DNA of 15,418 bases, taken from the NCBI GenBank assembly GCA_030613665.1, contig JAUWLN010000024.1, positions 1 through 15,418 on the forward strand. The letters are read 5' to 3'. Of the stretch, positions 6,153 through 13,628 are shown one piece after another. The number at the start of each line of letters is the position of its first letter. Within the stretch, counting starts at the first letter, position 1. Origin of the DNA: Dehalococcoidia bacterium (GTDB lineage Bacteria > Chloroflexota > Dehalococcoidia > Dehalococcoidales > RBG-16-60-22). The notes under the pieces are model-generated. The model was not told the origin of the DNA and searched no databases. It saw nothing but the letters and a program-made list of their open reading frames with translations. The position numbers were made by a program, and so were the translations under genes.

Positions 6153-6575
6153 ATGACAACGGGTAGCAGAAAACTGAACGAGGTCGGGAAGAGGTCTACT
6201 CGCCAGCGAGCCTTGATTACGGACATTATCCGTCGGGGGCAGGGGCATCTTGACGCCGATGAGATATTCCGCCGCGCCCGTGAAAAGGAACCGCGCCTCA
6301 GCCTCTCTACAGTCTATCGCACCCTGCAGATGATGAAAGAACTGGACCTGATAGATGAGCTGCATTTTACTGAAAGCCATCATCATTATGAAGTAAAGCC
6401 GACCAGGGAACACCATCACCTGGTTTGCCTTGGCTGTGGGCGGGTTATTGAGTTTGACTACCCATTGTCAAGCTATCTGAAAAAGGAAGTGCCGGAAGCG
6501 AAAGGCTTCGAAATTGAAGAAACGGAAATAAGCGTTGCCGGTTACTGCGACCGTTGTCAGCGGGCCCGGCGATAA
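6153..6575 (+). CDS. fur: Fur-family ferric uptake regulator
   Basis: A 140-residue metal-dependent repressor. The N-terminal winged helix includes STRQRALI (15-22) and the recognition helix region STVYRTLQMM (52-61). The C-terminal dimerisation/metal domain has HHHYE (76-80), HHHLVCLGCGRVIEF (87-101) and a second CxxC at Cys132-Cys135; Cys92/Cys95 with Cys132/Cys135 form the usual structural zinc site. The ATG at 6153 has GAGGTGG 7 nt upstream. Within the family Fur, Zur and PerR are hard to tell apart from sequence, but the directly downstream feoA and feoB favour an iron sensor. It is the first gene of the operon and sits behind a palindromic operator, so negative autoregulation with Fe(II) as corepressor is likely. 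Confidence 0.9.
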   Translation: MTTGSRKLNEVGKRSTRQRALITDIIRRGQGHLDADEIFRRAREKEPRLSLSTVYRTLQMMKELDLIDELHFTESHHHYEVKPTREHHHLVCLGCGRVIEFDYPLSSYLKKEVPEAKGFEIEETEISVAGYCDRCQRARR

Positions 6576-6606
6576 GGGCGGCAGGGCTCCATGGAAAAGG
6601 TGATAT

Positions 6607-6852
6607 ATGACCGAAAAAAAGCAGATAAATCTGAGGCAGATGTATTCCGGACAGAGCGGCAGGGTGATGCAAATCGACGGGGGGATGGGAATGGTGAACC
6701 GTCTCAACGCTCTGGGTATCAGGCCGGGTAAAAAGATTACCAAGGTCAGTTCGATGCTGATGCGGGGACCGGTAACCGTGCAGCTGGGCAGTACCCGGCT
6801 GGCGATTGGTTTCGGCATGGCGAACAGGATTCTCGTTGAGGTCGAGCAGTGA
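6607..6852 (+). CDS. feoA: FeoA, ferrous iron transport accessory protein
   Basis: An 81-residue cytoplasmic protein with the SH3-like FeoA fold. Recognisable pieces are LNALGIRPGKKITKV (33-47) and GPVTVQLGSTRLAIG (54-68), followed by GMANRILVEV (70-79), the standard glycine and hydrophobic pattern of FeoA. FeoA associates with FeoB and is required for Fe(II) uptake, probably as a modulator of the GTPase/channel. ATG 6607 has an AAGGTGAT ribosome site upstream. It lies 31 nt after fur and 15 nt before feoB, consistent with one transcript. No FeoC gene is present in the operon. Confidence 0.93.
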   Translation: MTEKKQINLRQMYSGQSGRVMQIDGGMGMVNRLNALGIRPGKKITKVSSMLMRGPVTVQLGSTRLAIGFGMANRILVEVEQ

Positions 6853-6867
6853 TGAGGGAGAGAGAGA

Positions 6868-8634
6868 ATGGCGTGTCACGGCACGGAAAAACGCGTTAAG
6901 AAGCGCCGGGGGGAGAAAGGCGGCCCGAAACAAATCCTCCTCATGGGCAACCCCAACGTCGGCAAGAGCGTTGTTTTTTCACGACTGACCGGCGTGCGGG
7001 TAATCGCCTCCAACTATCCCGGCACCACGGTTGGTTACACGCACGGACAGATGAAGGTCGGGGATGATACGGCGGAAGTGGTTGATGTGCCCGGGACCTA
7101 CGGCCTGGAACCAACCTGTGAGGCGGAAGAAATCGCTTTGCGAATGCTCGCCACCGGCGATGTGGTCATCAATGTAGTTGATGCCACCAACCTGGAGAGA
7201 AACCTCAACCTGACGCTCCAGTTGCTGGAAAAAGGCGTCCCGATGGTCGTCGCCCTGAATATGTGGGACGACGTCGGCCACCGCGGCATAAGCATTGATT
7301 TAAAACGGCTTGAAGAGTTGCTCGGCGTTCCCGTTATCCCCACGGTGGCAATAACCGGACAGGGAATCAAGGAACTGGTAGAGAGCATTCCCGTAGCCAG
7401 CGTGCCAGGCTTACCGCCTCGCAGCCATGATGAGCGCTGGCAGGCGATTGGCAATATTGTGGAACATGTGCAGCAGGTCACCCACCGTCACCATACCTGG
7501 CTGGAGCGCCTGGAGGATGCCAGTGTCCGTCCCTTTACCGGAATTATCATCGCCGCGATGGTTCTCGTTGGCATGTTCCTCGGCATCCGCTTCGTCGGGG
7601 AGAGCCTGATTGGCTATGTTCTGGACCCCCTGTTCGAGCACCTCTGGACGCCGGTGATACTTTTTTTAAGCAATCTTATGGGAGGCTCCGGGATTCTCCA
7701 TGACGTGCTGCTTGGCAGTACCATCGTTGGTGAAGTCAATTACGTAGAATCGTTTGGTCTGCTGACCACGGGGCTCTATGTGCCTTTTGCCATGGTACTC
7801 CCCTATATCATCTCTTTCTACCTGGTGCTCGGGCTGCTGGAGGACGTCGGTTACCTGCCGCGCCTGGCCGTGCTTATGGATACCATCATGCATCGGCTGG
7901 GTCTTCACGGCTATGCTATTATTCCCACGCTGCTGGGGCTTGGCTGCAACGTGCCGGCAGTTCTGGCGACAAGGATACTGGAAAGCAAACGGGAGAGGTT
8001 CATCGCGGCCACGCTTATATCTATCGCCGTGCCTTGTGCCGCGTTGCAGGCAATGATCTTCGGCCTGGTGGGGGAGCGGGGCCTGCAGTATGTTGCCATT
8101 GTCTACGGCACCCTGTTTCTCGTCTGGATAGTGCTTGGCTTTATTCTCAACCGCATGGTTAAGGGATTCAGCCCCGAGCTGTTGATCGAGATACCGCCCT
8201 ATCGAATGCCGCCGTGGCGGACCGTGCTGCAGAAGCTGTGGCTCAGGGTTCATGGTTTTCTGCGCGAGGCCATCCCGATTATTCTGGGCGCCGTTCTGGT
8301 GATAAACATACTGTACGCGCTGGGTGTTTTCGATGCTATCGCCGATTTTACGGCGCCGGTCGTTACCGGACTGCTGGGTTTGCCCAAGGAAGCGGTGGTG
8401 GCGCTGGCGGTAGGCTTCCTGCGCAAAGACGTGGCCCTGGGCATGCTGGCACCGCTGGCGCTAACCTCGGGGCAGCTGGTCGTCGGCAGTGTGGTTCTGG
8501 CGATGTTCTTTCCCTGTATCGCCACCTTCGTGGTGCTTTTCCGGGAGCTGGGTGTGAGGGGACTGCTCAAAGCGTCTGCCGTCATGATTGTCGCGTCCCT
8601 CGCCGTGGGCGGGCTGCTGAACCTGATTCTCTAG
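6868..8634 (+). CDS. feoB: FeoB, ferrous iron transporter with N-terminal G domain
   Basis: A 588-residue inner-membrane Fe(II) transporter, compact next to the roughly 770-residue E. coli protein. The GTPase domain shows G1 GNPNVGKS (27-34), G2 threonines in YPGTT (50-54), G3 DVPG (73-76), G4 NMWD (131-134) and a G5-like AITG (161-164). The membrane part starts near residue 225 and has two Gate repeats: EDVGYLPRLA and GCNVPAVLATR (GCN at 359-361), then GFLRKDVALG (FLRKD 517-521) and FFPCIATF. Where many FeoBs have a CxARL segment after the first Gate motif, this one reads CAALQAM (Cys390 onward), a variant. The N-terminus has an extra basic tail with Cys3-His4. The ATG at 6868 follows a GGGAGAGAG purine tract. 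The feoA-feoB order and the Fur operator upstream support iron-regulated expression. Confidence 0.95.
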   Translation: MACHGTEKRVKKRRGEKGGPKQILLMGNPNVGKSVVFSRLTGVRVIASNYPGTTVGYTHGQMKVGDDTAEVVDVPGTYGLEPTCEAEEIALRMLATGDVVINVVDATNLERNLNLTLQLLEKGVPMVVALNMWDDVGHRGISIDLKRLEELLGVPVIPTVAITGQGIKELVESIPVASVPGLPPRSHDERWQAIGNIVEHVQQVTHRHHTWLERLEDASVRPFTGIIIAAMVLVGMFLGIRFVGESLIGYVLDPLFEHLWTPVILFLSNLMGGSGILHDVLLGSTIVGEVNYVESFGLLTTGLYVPFAMVLPYIISFYLVLGLLEDVGYLPRLAVLMDTIMHRLGLHGYAIIPTLLGLGCNVPAVLATRILESKRERFIAATLISIAVPCAALQAMIFGLVGERGLQYVAIVYGTLFLVWIVLGFILNRMVKGFSPELLIEIPPYRMPPWRTVLQKLWLRVHGFLREAIPIILGAVLVINILYALGVFDAIADFTAPVVTGLLGLPKEAVVALAVGFLRKDVALGMLAPLALTSGQLVVGSVVLAMFFPCIATFVVLFRELGVRGLLKASAVMIVASLAVGGLLNLIL

Positions 8635-8660
8635 CTCTGATGAGCGGTTGCCCTTATCGA

Positions 8661-8690
8661 TTGTCTTTTAGCCCTCCCCACCGCTATAAT
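8661..8690 (+). promoter_or_regulatory. Possible promoter for plsC-ispH
   Basis: TTGTCT (8661-8666) and a perfect TATAAT (8685-8690) are 18 nt apart in the 90-nt gap between feoB and plsC. The -35 matches consensus at only four positions. Transcription would start near 8697, leaving about 28 nt of leader. AGCGGT (8643-8648) and ACCGCT (8680-8685) could pair across the gap, but the 31-nt loop makes a terminator doubtful. Confidence 0.4.
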
Positions 8691-8724
8691 TAAATTTAAA
8701 AGTACAGTTTTTGCAGGGTACAAA

Positions 8725-9366
8725 ATGCACTGGATATATTACGCAGGCCGTTTTTTTACCCGGGTGATTCTGTTCCTCTTTACTCGCTGGCGGGTGCTGG
8801 GACGGGAGCATATTCCTGCTGAAGGACCGTTACTGGTGGCGGCGAACCACATGAGCCTGACCGACCCGCCGATAATGGGCCTCAGTATCAAAAGGCGGTC
8901 GATGTTTCTGGCCAAGGAGGAGTTATTCCGTACCCGGATTAAGAAGTATATTGTCGGCAACTACGGCGCCTTTCCGATACGGCGCGGCGGTATGAACCGG
9001 AGCGTGCTGCGCTTTGCCGAGCGGTGGCTCGGCGAGGGAATGGCGCTGATTGTCTTTCCGGAGGGCCGGCGCAGCCTGGAGGGGCAGCTGGCGGACGCTT
9101 TTTCCGGCGCCGCGCTCATTGCGGTGCGTAACGGGGTTCCTATATTGCCGGTGGGAATTCACGGCACCGAAAAGATAACGGGCTTGACCTGGTGGTTGCG
9201 CCGTCCCAGGGTCACGGTGAATATCGGCCGCCCGTTTAATCTTCCATCGGTGAACGGCAAAGTTACCCGGGAGCAGCTTGCGGAGTTCACGCATTCCATA
9301 ATGGGGCGTATTGCCGAGCTGTTGCCCGAAGAGTACCGGGGGCAATATAATGGCACACAAAGATGA
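8725..9366 (+). CDS. plsC: 1-acyl-sn-glycerol-3-phosphate acyltransferase
   Basis: A 213-residue lysophosphatidate acyltransferase that adds the second acyl chain in phosphatidic acid synthesis at the cytoplasmic membrane. The catalytic HX4D motif is NHMSLTD (His42, Asp47), the second block is FPIRRGGMNRS (83-93), and the substrate-binding motif FPEGRRS is at 111-117; PILPVGIHGTE further on is the usual fourth block. An N-terminal hydrophobic stretch (VILFLF, near 14-19) could anchor it. The start ATG 8725 is preceded by AGGGT with 5 nt spacing. Its end overlaps the ispH start by 17 nt, so the two are co-transcribed. Length is typical for bacterial PlsC. Confidence 0.93.
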   Translation: MHWIYYAGRFFTRVILFLFTRWRVLGREHIPAEGPLLVAANHMSLTDPPIMGLSIKRRSMFLAKEELFRTRIKKYIVGNYGAFPIRRGGMNRSVLRFAERWLGEGMALIVFPEGRRSLEGQLADAFSGAALIAVRNGVPILPVGIHGTEKITGLTWWLRRPRVTVNIGRPFNLPSVNGKVTREQLAEFTHSIMGRIAELLPEEYRGQYNGTQR

Positions 9367-10210
9367 CCGGATGATAATTGAAAAGGCCGACAAGATAGGT
9401 TTCTGCTTCGGTGTGAAGCGGGCCATTGACATATTGGAGAAGGTTGCCCGCGAGCGTGGCGGCGTGGAAACACTGGGGGCAGTGGTGCACAACCGGCAGG
9501 TGTTGCAAAAGCTGGCGGAGCTCGGCATGAGTGTGGCCAGAAACGTGGAAGATATCCGCGGCGATGTGGTGGTAACCAGCTCTCACGGGGTAAGCCCGCA
9601 GATGGAGGAGGAAATCAGAGCCAGGCATATCGAAATCATCAGCACCACCTGTCCGTTTGTACTCCGGGCGCAGGTGGCCGCCCGCAGGCTGGCGGAAGCC
9701 GGCTTTCTGGTGGTTATTTTCGGTGATGCGGAACATCCGGAGGTCAGAGGTATTCTCGGCTGGACCAAAGGAAAGGGGATAGCGGCACTGGATGACAAAT
9801 TTGTTGCCAGCCTGGGGCAGATACCGCGCCGCATTGGAATTTTGTCCCAGACCACCCAGGTGCCGACCCAATTTACCGCTTTCATCAGGAAACTGATTGA
9901 TACGGCTTTTATCCGGGATTCGGAGATGCGCCTTATTGACACTATCTGTCACGATATAAGGGAACGCCAGGCAGCCGCCATCGAACTGGCCGGCCAGATG
10001 GACATGATGCTTGTTGTTGGCGGGCACCAAAGCGCCAATACCAATCGTCTGGCTGAGTTATGCTCTCAGATAACGAAGACGCACCTGGTAGAGACCGCCG
10101 CTGAAATCCAGCCTTCCTGGCTGGAAGGGAAACGTCGCATCGGCGTAACCGCCGGCGCTTCAACTGACGAGCAGACGGTTAACGAAGTGTTGAAGTCGTT
10201 GGAAGCGTAA
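9350..10210 (+). CDS. ispH: 4-hydroxy-3-methylbut-2-enyl diphosphate reductase (IspH/LytB)
   Basis: A 286-residue iron-sulfur enzyme that makes IPP and DMAPP in the last step of the MEP isoprenoid pathway. The three cluster cysteines are in GFCFGVKRA (Cys19), STTCPFV (Cys101) and DTICHDIRERQ (Cys200). Active-site residues include His47 (VVHN), His79 (SSHGV) and Glu131 in HPEVRG, with QTT at 167-169 and SANTNRL at 228-234 binding the diphosphate. ATG 9350 is chosen because the family starts close before the first cysteine; the frame also opens at 9311, and ATG 9371 is another candidate. The C-terminus has GASTDEQ where GASTP is more usual, a mild substitution. It converges with the minus-strand RAM gene, with 1 nt between the stops. 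Confidence 0.95.
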   Translation: MAHKDDRMIIEKADKIGFCFGVKRAIDILEKVARERGGVETLGAVVHNRQVLQKLAELGMSVARNVEDIRGDVVVTSSHGVSPQMEEEIRARHIEIISTTCPFVLRAQVAARRLAEAGFLVVIFGDAEHPEVRGILGWTKGKGIAALDDKFVASLGQIPRRIGILSQTTQVPTQFTAFIRKLIDTAFIRDSEMRLIDTICHDIRERQAAAIELAGQMDMMLVVGGHQSANTNRLAELCSQITKTHLVETAAEIQPSWLEGKRRIGVTAGASTDEQTVNEVLKSLEA

Positions 10211-10211
10211 T

Positions 10212-10442
10212 CTAAATAGCCAGGCAGGTCACCGTGCGGGATATACCGGAAATAGGGTGAATCTTCCCGGTAACCAGGTTGCCAATATCGTTCAGGCTAT
10301 CACTCTGAAGTATGGCAATGATATCGTAGGGGCCTGTCACGGTATCAACTGAATTAACACCTTTTAATTTTTGCAGTGCAGTAACAACGTCTCTGGTTTT
10401 GCCCACCTCTGTTTCAATCAAAACAAATGCCTTGGCTGCCAT
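10212..10442 (-). CDS. Stand-alone Lrp/AsnC ligand-binding (RAM) domain protein
   Basis: A 76-residue protein made only of the RAM (regulation of amino acid metabolism) alpha-beta sandwich: AFVLIETEVGK at the start, VTGPYDIIAILQSD in the middle (GPYD is the hallmark loop), and GISRTVTCLAI as the last strand. There is no helix-turn-helix, so it cannot bind DNA in the Lrp manner; free RAM proteins form ring oligomers that bind amino acids. The start at 10442 is supported by a GGGGGTG ribosome site about 6 nt upstream on the minus strand; the frame extends to 10514, but that would run through the predicted start of transcription. It is transcribed away from the acyl-CoA dehydrogenase operon from its own strong promoter. 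Ligand and partner are unknown. Confidence 0.88.
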   Translation of the reverse strand: MAAKAFVLIETEVGKTRDVVTALQKLKGVNSVDTVTGPYDIIAILQSDSLNDIGNLVTGKIHPISGISRTVTCLAI

Positions 10443-10498
10443 CTGAGACACCCCCTTTATACCAGACTGACCACCCTTGCTTGTACTTCGCAATCGGT

Positions 10499-10527
10499 AG
10501 TATAGCCACCGCAAAGGGCTCTGTCAA
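10499..10527 (-). promoter_or_regulatory. Near-consensus promoter of the RAM-domain gene
   Basis: On the minus strand, TTGACA (10527-10522) and TATACT (10504-10499) are exactly 17 nt apart. Transcription would start near 10492, about 50 nt before the ATG at 10442. The match to sigma70 consensus is 11 of 12 positions, suggesting strong constitutive or repressed expression. Confidence 0.75.
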
Positions 10528-10536
10528 GCTATTGCC

Positions 10537-10566
10537 TTGACGCTGATGAGGTAATTTACCTATAAT
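10537..10566 (+). promoter_or_regulatory. Promoter of the acd-etfBA operon
   Basis: TTGACG (10537-10542) and TATAAT (10561-10566) are 18 nt apart, pointing to the right. The start of transcription would be near 10573, leaving about 105 nt of untranslated leader before TTG 10678. A second, weaker pair, TTGACT (10572-10577) with TATTTA (10594-10599), could be a tandem promoter. It is back-to-back with the minus-strand RAM promoter, with only 9 nt between the -35 elements. Confidence 0.6.
10549..10561. promoter_or_regulatory. Palindrome inside the acd promoter spacer
   Basis: AGGTAA-T-TTACCT is a perfect 6-1-6 dyad lying between the -35 and -10 of the acd promoter and touching the first base of the -10. 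A protein bound here would repress the operon. The factor is unknown; it might also influence the divergent RAM promoter. Confidence 0.4.
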
Positions 10567-10677
10567 TTTAGTTGACTTTTCTATTAGTTACAATATTTAT
10601 TTATGCCTCGCATAGTTAAAGGTCGATGGTTGGACATTCGGGTAAGGCTAGCGAAGGGATAGGAAAGGAGCATTTCC

Positions 10678-11835
10678 TTGGAATATTTCTTAACTGAAGA
10701 ACAGAAGACCATAAAAAGCCTGGCCAGGAAGATTGCCGAGGAGAAAATTCTGCCGGTCCGTGCCGAACTGGACGAGAAAGAAGAGTTCCCCTGGGCAATA
10801 ATAAAAGACCTGGCCGATGCCGATATGTTCCGCATATTCATACCGGAGGAGTATGAAGGGCTGGGTGGTGGCTGCCTGGAGCTGTGTCTGGTGGTGGAGG
10901 AGTTGAGCCGGGTGTGCGGCGGCGTGGCGGCCACCTACGCGGTAAGTGCGCTTGGCTCATACACCCTGATAGAGTATGGAACCGAGGAGCAGAAACGTAA
11001 ATACCTCCCGGATATTGCCGCTGGAAAGAGACTGACCGCGTTCGCCATCAGCGAGGCCACGGCGGGCAGCGACGCCAGCGCCATCAAGATGACTGCGGAC
11101 AAAATTGAAGGTGGCTATCGGCTCAACGGCACCAAGCAGTTCATTACCAACGCCGGCGAGGCGGAGCTCTACACGGTAATTGCCCTGACCGACAAGACAA
11201 AAGGCGCCCGTGGCGCCAGCACTATCTTTGTGGAAAAGGACACTCCGGGCTTTACTTTCGGCAAAAAAGAGAAAAAGATGGGCATCCGGGCCTCGGCCAC
11301 GGGAGAGCTCGTTTTCCGCAACTGTATCGTCCCGCAGGAGAACCTCATCGGTAAGGAAGGCCTGGGGTTTGTCCAGGCGATGCGGCTTTTTGACCGCTCG
11401 CGACCGGGGATAGGAGCGCAGGCGGTTGGCATAGCGCAGGGAGCGCTCGAGGCGGCGGTGGATTACGCCCAGCAGCGCGTACAGTTCGACCATCCGATTA
11501 TCTCACTGCCGGTGGTGCAGGACATGCTGGCGGAGATGGCCATTCAGACTGAAGCGGCCCGGGCGCTGGTCTATGCCTCGGCGAGGATGGTGGACAGCGG
11601 TGCCAGGAGGATTACGGAAGAATCAGCCATGGCCAAGGTTTTCGCCTCGGACGTGGCGATGAAGGTAACCACGGATGCGTTGCAGGTCTGTGGGGGTACC
11701 GGCTACATGAAGGATTATCCGGTCGAGAAGATGATGCGGGACGCCAAAATCACCCAGATATACGAAGGCGCCAATCAAATCCTGCGCAACGCTATTGCCG
11801 TTGAATTGAGAAAGCGGAAGGCAAAGACGGAATGA
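10678..11835 (+). CDS. acd: Acyl-CoA dehydrogenase
   Basis: A 385-residue FAD enzyme that oxidises acyl-CoA to trans-2-enoyl-CoA, or runs in reverse with suitable electron supply. Visible family blocks are FAISEATAGSD (122-132, FAD/substrate loop), GTKQFITNAG (151-160), CGGTGYM (338-344) and the catalytic glutamate in IYEGANQI (Glu363). Length and spacing match short/medium-chain butyryl-type enzymes. TTG 10678 is the start because AAAGGAG ends 7 nt upstream and EYFLTEEQ is the usual N-terminus. The stop overlaps the etfB start (ATGA), so the electron acceptor Etf is translationally coupled. The chain-length specificity cannot be read from sequence alone. It may work in beta-oxidation or amino-acid degradation, or as the high-potential acceptor of a bifurcating Etf. 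Confidence 0.95.
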   Translation: MEYFLTEEQKTIKSLARKIAEEKILPVRAELDEKEEFPWAIIKDLADADMFRIFIPEEYEGLGGGCLELCLVVEELSRVCGGVAATYAVSALGSYTLIEYGTEEQKRKYLPDIAAGKRLTAFAISEATAGSDASAIKMTADKIEGGYRLNGTKQFITNAGEAELYTVIALTDKTKGARGASTIFVEKDTPGFTFGKKEKKMGIRASATGELVFRNCIVPQENLIGKEGLGFVQAMRLFDRSRPGIGAQAVGIAQGALEAAVDYAQQRVQFDHPIISLPVVQDMLAEMAIQTEAARALVYASARMVDSGARRITEESAMAKVFASDVAMKVTTDALQVCGGTGYMKDYPVEKMMRDAKITQIYEGANQILRNAIAVELRKRKAKTE

Positions 11836-12617
11836 ACGTCATCGTCTGCCTGAAACAGGTGCCCGGTACCACGCAGGTAAAAATCGACCCCGAGACCAAT
11901 ACCCTCATCCGTGAGGGCATCGAGAACATCATCAATCCCTTTGATACCTACGCTATTGAGGAGGGCGTCCGGCTGAGAGAGAGGTTTGGCGGCAAGGTAA
12001 CCGTCATCAGCATGGGTCCCCCTCAGACGGAAGCCGCCCTGAGAGAGGCCGTCTCCCTCGGTGTTGACGAGGGGATCCTTTTAAGCGACCCGGCATTCGC
12101 CGGCGCCGATACCTGGGCGACTTCCTGCACGCTATCGATGGCGCTACGCAAGCTGGAGCCGTATGACCTTATCGTCTGCGGTCGGCAGACACTGGACGGT
12201 GATACCGGGCAGGTGGGCCCGCAGCTCGCCGAGATGCTTTGCCTCCCGTTTGTCGCCTATGTCAGCCAGATAGAGGAGATAGCCGATGGCGAGATGCGTG
12301 TCCGGCGCATGGTCGAGGACGGGTATGAAATCATGGGAAGCCCTCTTCCTGCCGTTATCACCGTGGTCAAAGAGATTAACACGCCGCGTCTTCCCTCGCT
12401 GCGCGGTATTACCCGCTCGAAAAGCGCCAGTATAGCGGTATGGGGAATCAAAGAGTTAAACATTGACCCGGGCAAAGTCGGTATGGCTGGCTCTTTCACC
12501 AGGGTCATCAGGATATTCTCTCCCCAGCAGGACCGCAGGGGTGAGATATTTCAGGGAGATTTAGAAAGCCAGGTGGACTGTCTGGTTGGCCGGTTAAAGG
12601 ATGATGGGCTGGTCTGA
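11832..12617 (+). CDS. etfB: Electron transfer flavoprotein beta subunit
   Basis: A 261-residue EtfB that overlaps the acd stop by 4 nt. It begins NVIVCLKQVPGT and contains INPFDTYAIEEG (34-45), VISMGPPQTEAAL (58-70), GADTWATS (91-98) and CGRQTLDGDTGQVGP (116-130), then the SLRGI region near 200. The CGRQ.DGDT.QVGP block resembles Etfs known or predicted to bifurcate electrons, in which the beta subunit holds FAD, and differs from mitochondrial-type Etf (GKQAIDDDxxQ), which holds AMP. With EtfA and the adjacent dehydrogenase it would pass electrons between NADH or ferredoxin and acyl-CoA/enoyl-CoA. The bifurcation assignment is inference from remembered motifs. Confidence 0.94.
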   Translation: MNVIVCLKQVPGTTQVKIDPETNTLIREGIENIINPFDTYAIEEGVRLRERFGGKVTVISMGPPQTEAALREAVSLGVDEGILLSDPAFAGADTWATSCTLSMALRKLEPYDLIVCGRQTLDGDTGQVGPQLAEMLCLPFVAYVSQIEEIADGEMRVRRMVEDGYEIMGSPLPAVITVVKEINTPRLPSLRGITRSKSASIAVWGIKELNIDPGKVGMAGSFTRVIRIFSPQQDRRGEIFQGDLESQVDCLVGRLKDDGLV

Positions 12618-12628
12618 AGTGAAAAGGT

Positions 12629-13624
12629 ATGAGTAACGTGAATTACCGGGGAGTCTGGGTATTTGCCGAGCAGCGGAACGGCGAAATCAGGGGCGTCGTC
12701 TATGAGCTCCTGGCCAGGGGAAGAGGCCTGGCGGACGCTTTACAGACGGAATTGAGCGCCGTATGTTTGGGACATGAAGTCGGTGATGTCAACAGTTTGA
12801 TAGCCCATGGTGCCGACAGAATTTATCTTATCGATAGCCCTGAGCTGGCGAACAATCAGGAAGACCTTCTGACGCAGCAACTCGTCGAGCTGATTCAGCA
12901 GCACCGACCGGAGATAGTCCTGGCTGGAGCCACTGCGCTGGGACGCGCTTTCGTTCCCCGGGTGGCGGCGGCATTGCCCACCGGACTCTCCGCCGACTGT
13001 ATCAGCCTGGATATCGATGCTGAGAAGAGGCTGCTCCTGCAGACGAAGCCGACCTTCGGCGGCAATATCATGGCCGTCATAACCTGCCCGGAAGCACGAC
13101 CGCAGATGGCGACGGTGCGCCCCCATGTCTTTTCCCGGTGCGGACCGGATGGCAGCCGAAAAGGGGAAATAATAAAGGTAGATTTTAAACGGGAACGCAT
13201 CACCTCAAGGACAAAACTTATCGACTTTGTTGCGGAAACTGCGGAAACGGTCAGAATTGAAGAGGCGGATGTCATCGTTGCCGGGGGTAGGGGCCTGGAA
13301 AAGGCGGAGAATTGCGAGATGCTCAATGAGCTGGCCTCAGCCATGGGCGCGGCGGTGGGTGCCACACGCGCGGTGGTGGATGAGGGGTGGATTGCCTATT
13401 CGCACCAGATAGGCCAGACCGGGAAAACGGTCTGCCCCGGGCTGTATATCGCCGTGGGCATTTCCGGGGCTCTGCAACACACGGTGGGCATGCAGACCTC
13501 CGGGTGTATCGTTGCCATTAATGACGACCCCAATGCCCCCATCTTTGAAGTGGCCACCTACGGCATCGTCGGCGACCTGTTTCAGGTGGTGCCGCTGCTA
13601 ATCGAGAAACTGAAGAAGCGATAA
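12629..13624 (+). CDS. etfA: Electron transfer flavoprotein alpha subunit
   Basis: A 331-residue EtfA, 11 nt after etfB. The N-terminal domain has VWVFAEQRNGEI (9-20) and VLAGATALGRAF (97-108). The C-terminal FAD domain carries VAGGRGL (217-223), GATRAVVDEGW (244-254), QIGQTGKTV (260-268), YIAVGISGALQH (273-284) and IVAINDDPNAPIF (294-306), the complete alpha-FAD-binding signature. QIGQTGKTV resembles the form in bifurcating Etfs. The start is uncertain: ATG 12629 has AAGG only 1 nt upstream, while GTG 12638, in frame, would have 10 nt spacing; the ATG is kept as the conventional choice. No Etf-quinone oxidoreductase or FixC/FixX gene follows. Confidence 0.95.
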   Translation: MSNVNYRGVWVFAEQRNGEIRGVVYELLARGRGLADALQTELSAVCLGHEVGDVNSLIAHGADRIYLIDSPELANNQEDLLTQQLVELIQQHRPEIVLAGATALGRAFVPRVAAALPTGLSADCISLDIDAEKRLLLQTKPTFGGNIMAVITCPEARPQMATVRPHVFSRCGPDGSRKGEIIKVDFKRERITSRTKLIDFVAETAETVRIEEADVIVAGGRGLEKAENCEMLNELASAMGAAVGATRAVVDEGWIAYSHQIGQTGKTVCPGLYIAVGISGALQHTVGMQTSGCIVAINDDPNAPIFEVATYGIVGDLFQVVPLLIEKLKKR

Positions 13625-13628
13625 TCCA

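Noticed and set aside
10603..10662. 19-codon ORF (MPRIVKGRWLDIRVRLAKG) in the acd leader as a leader peptide
   Set aside because: No ribosome site precedes it, there is no attenuator-like hairpin set after it, and the leader has a good ribosome site only for TTG 10678.
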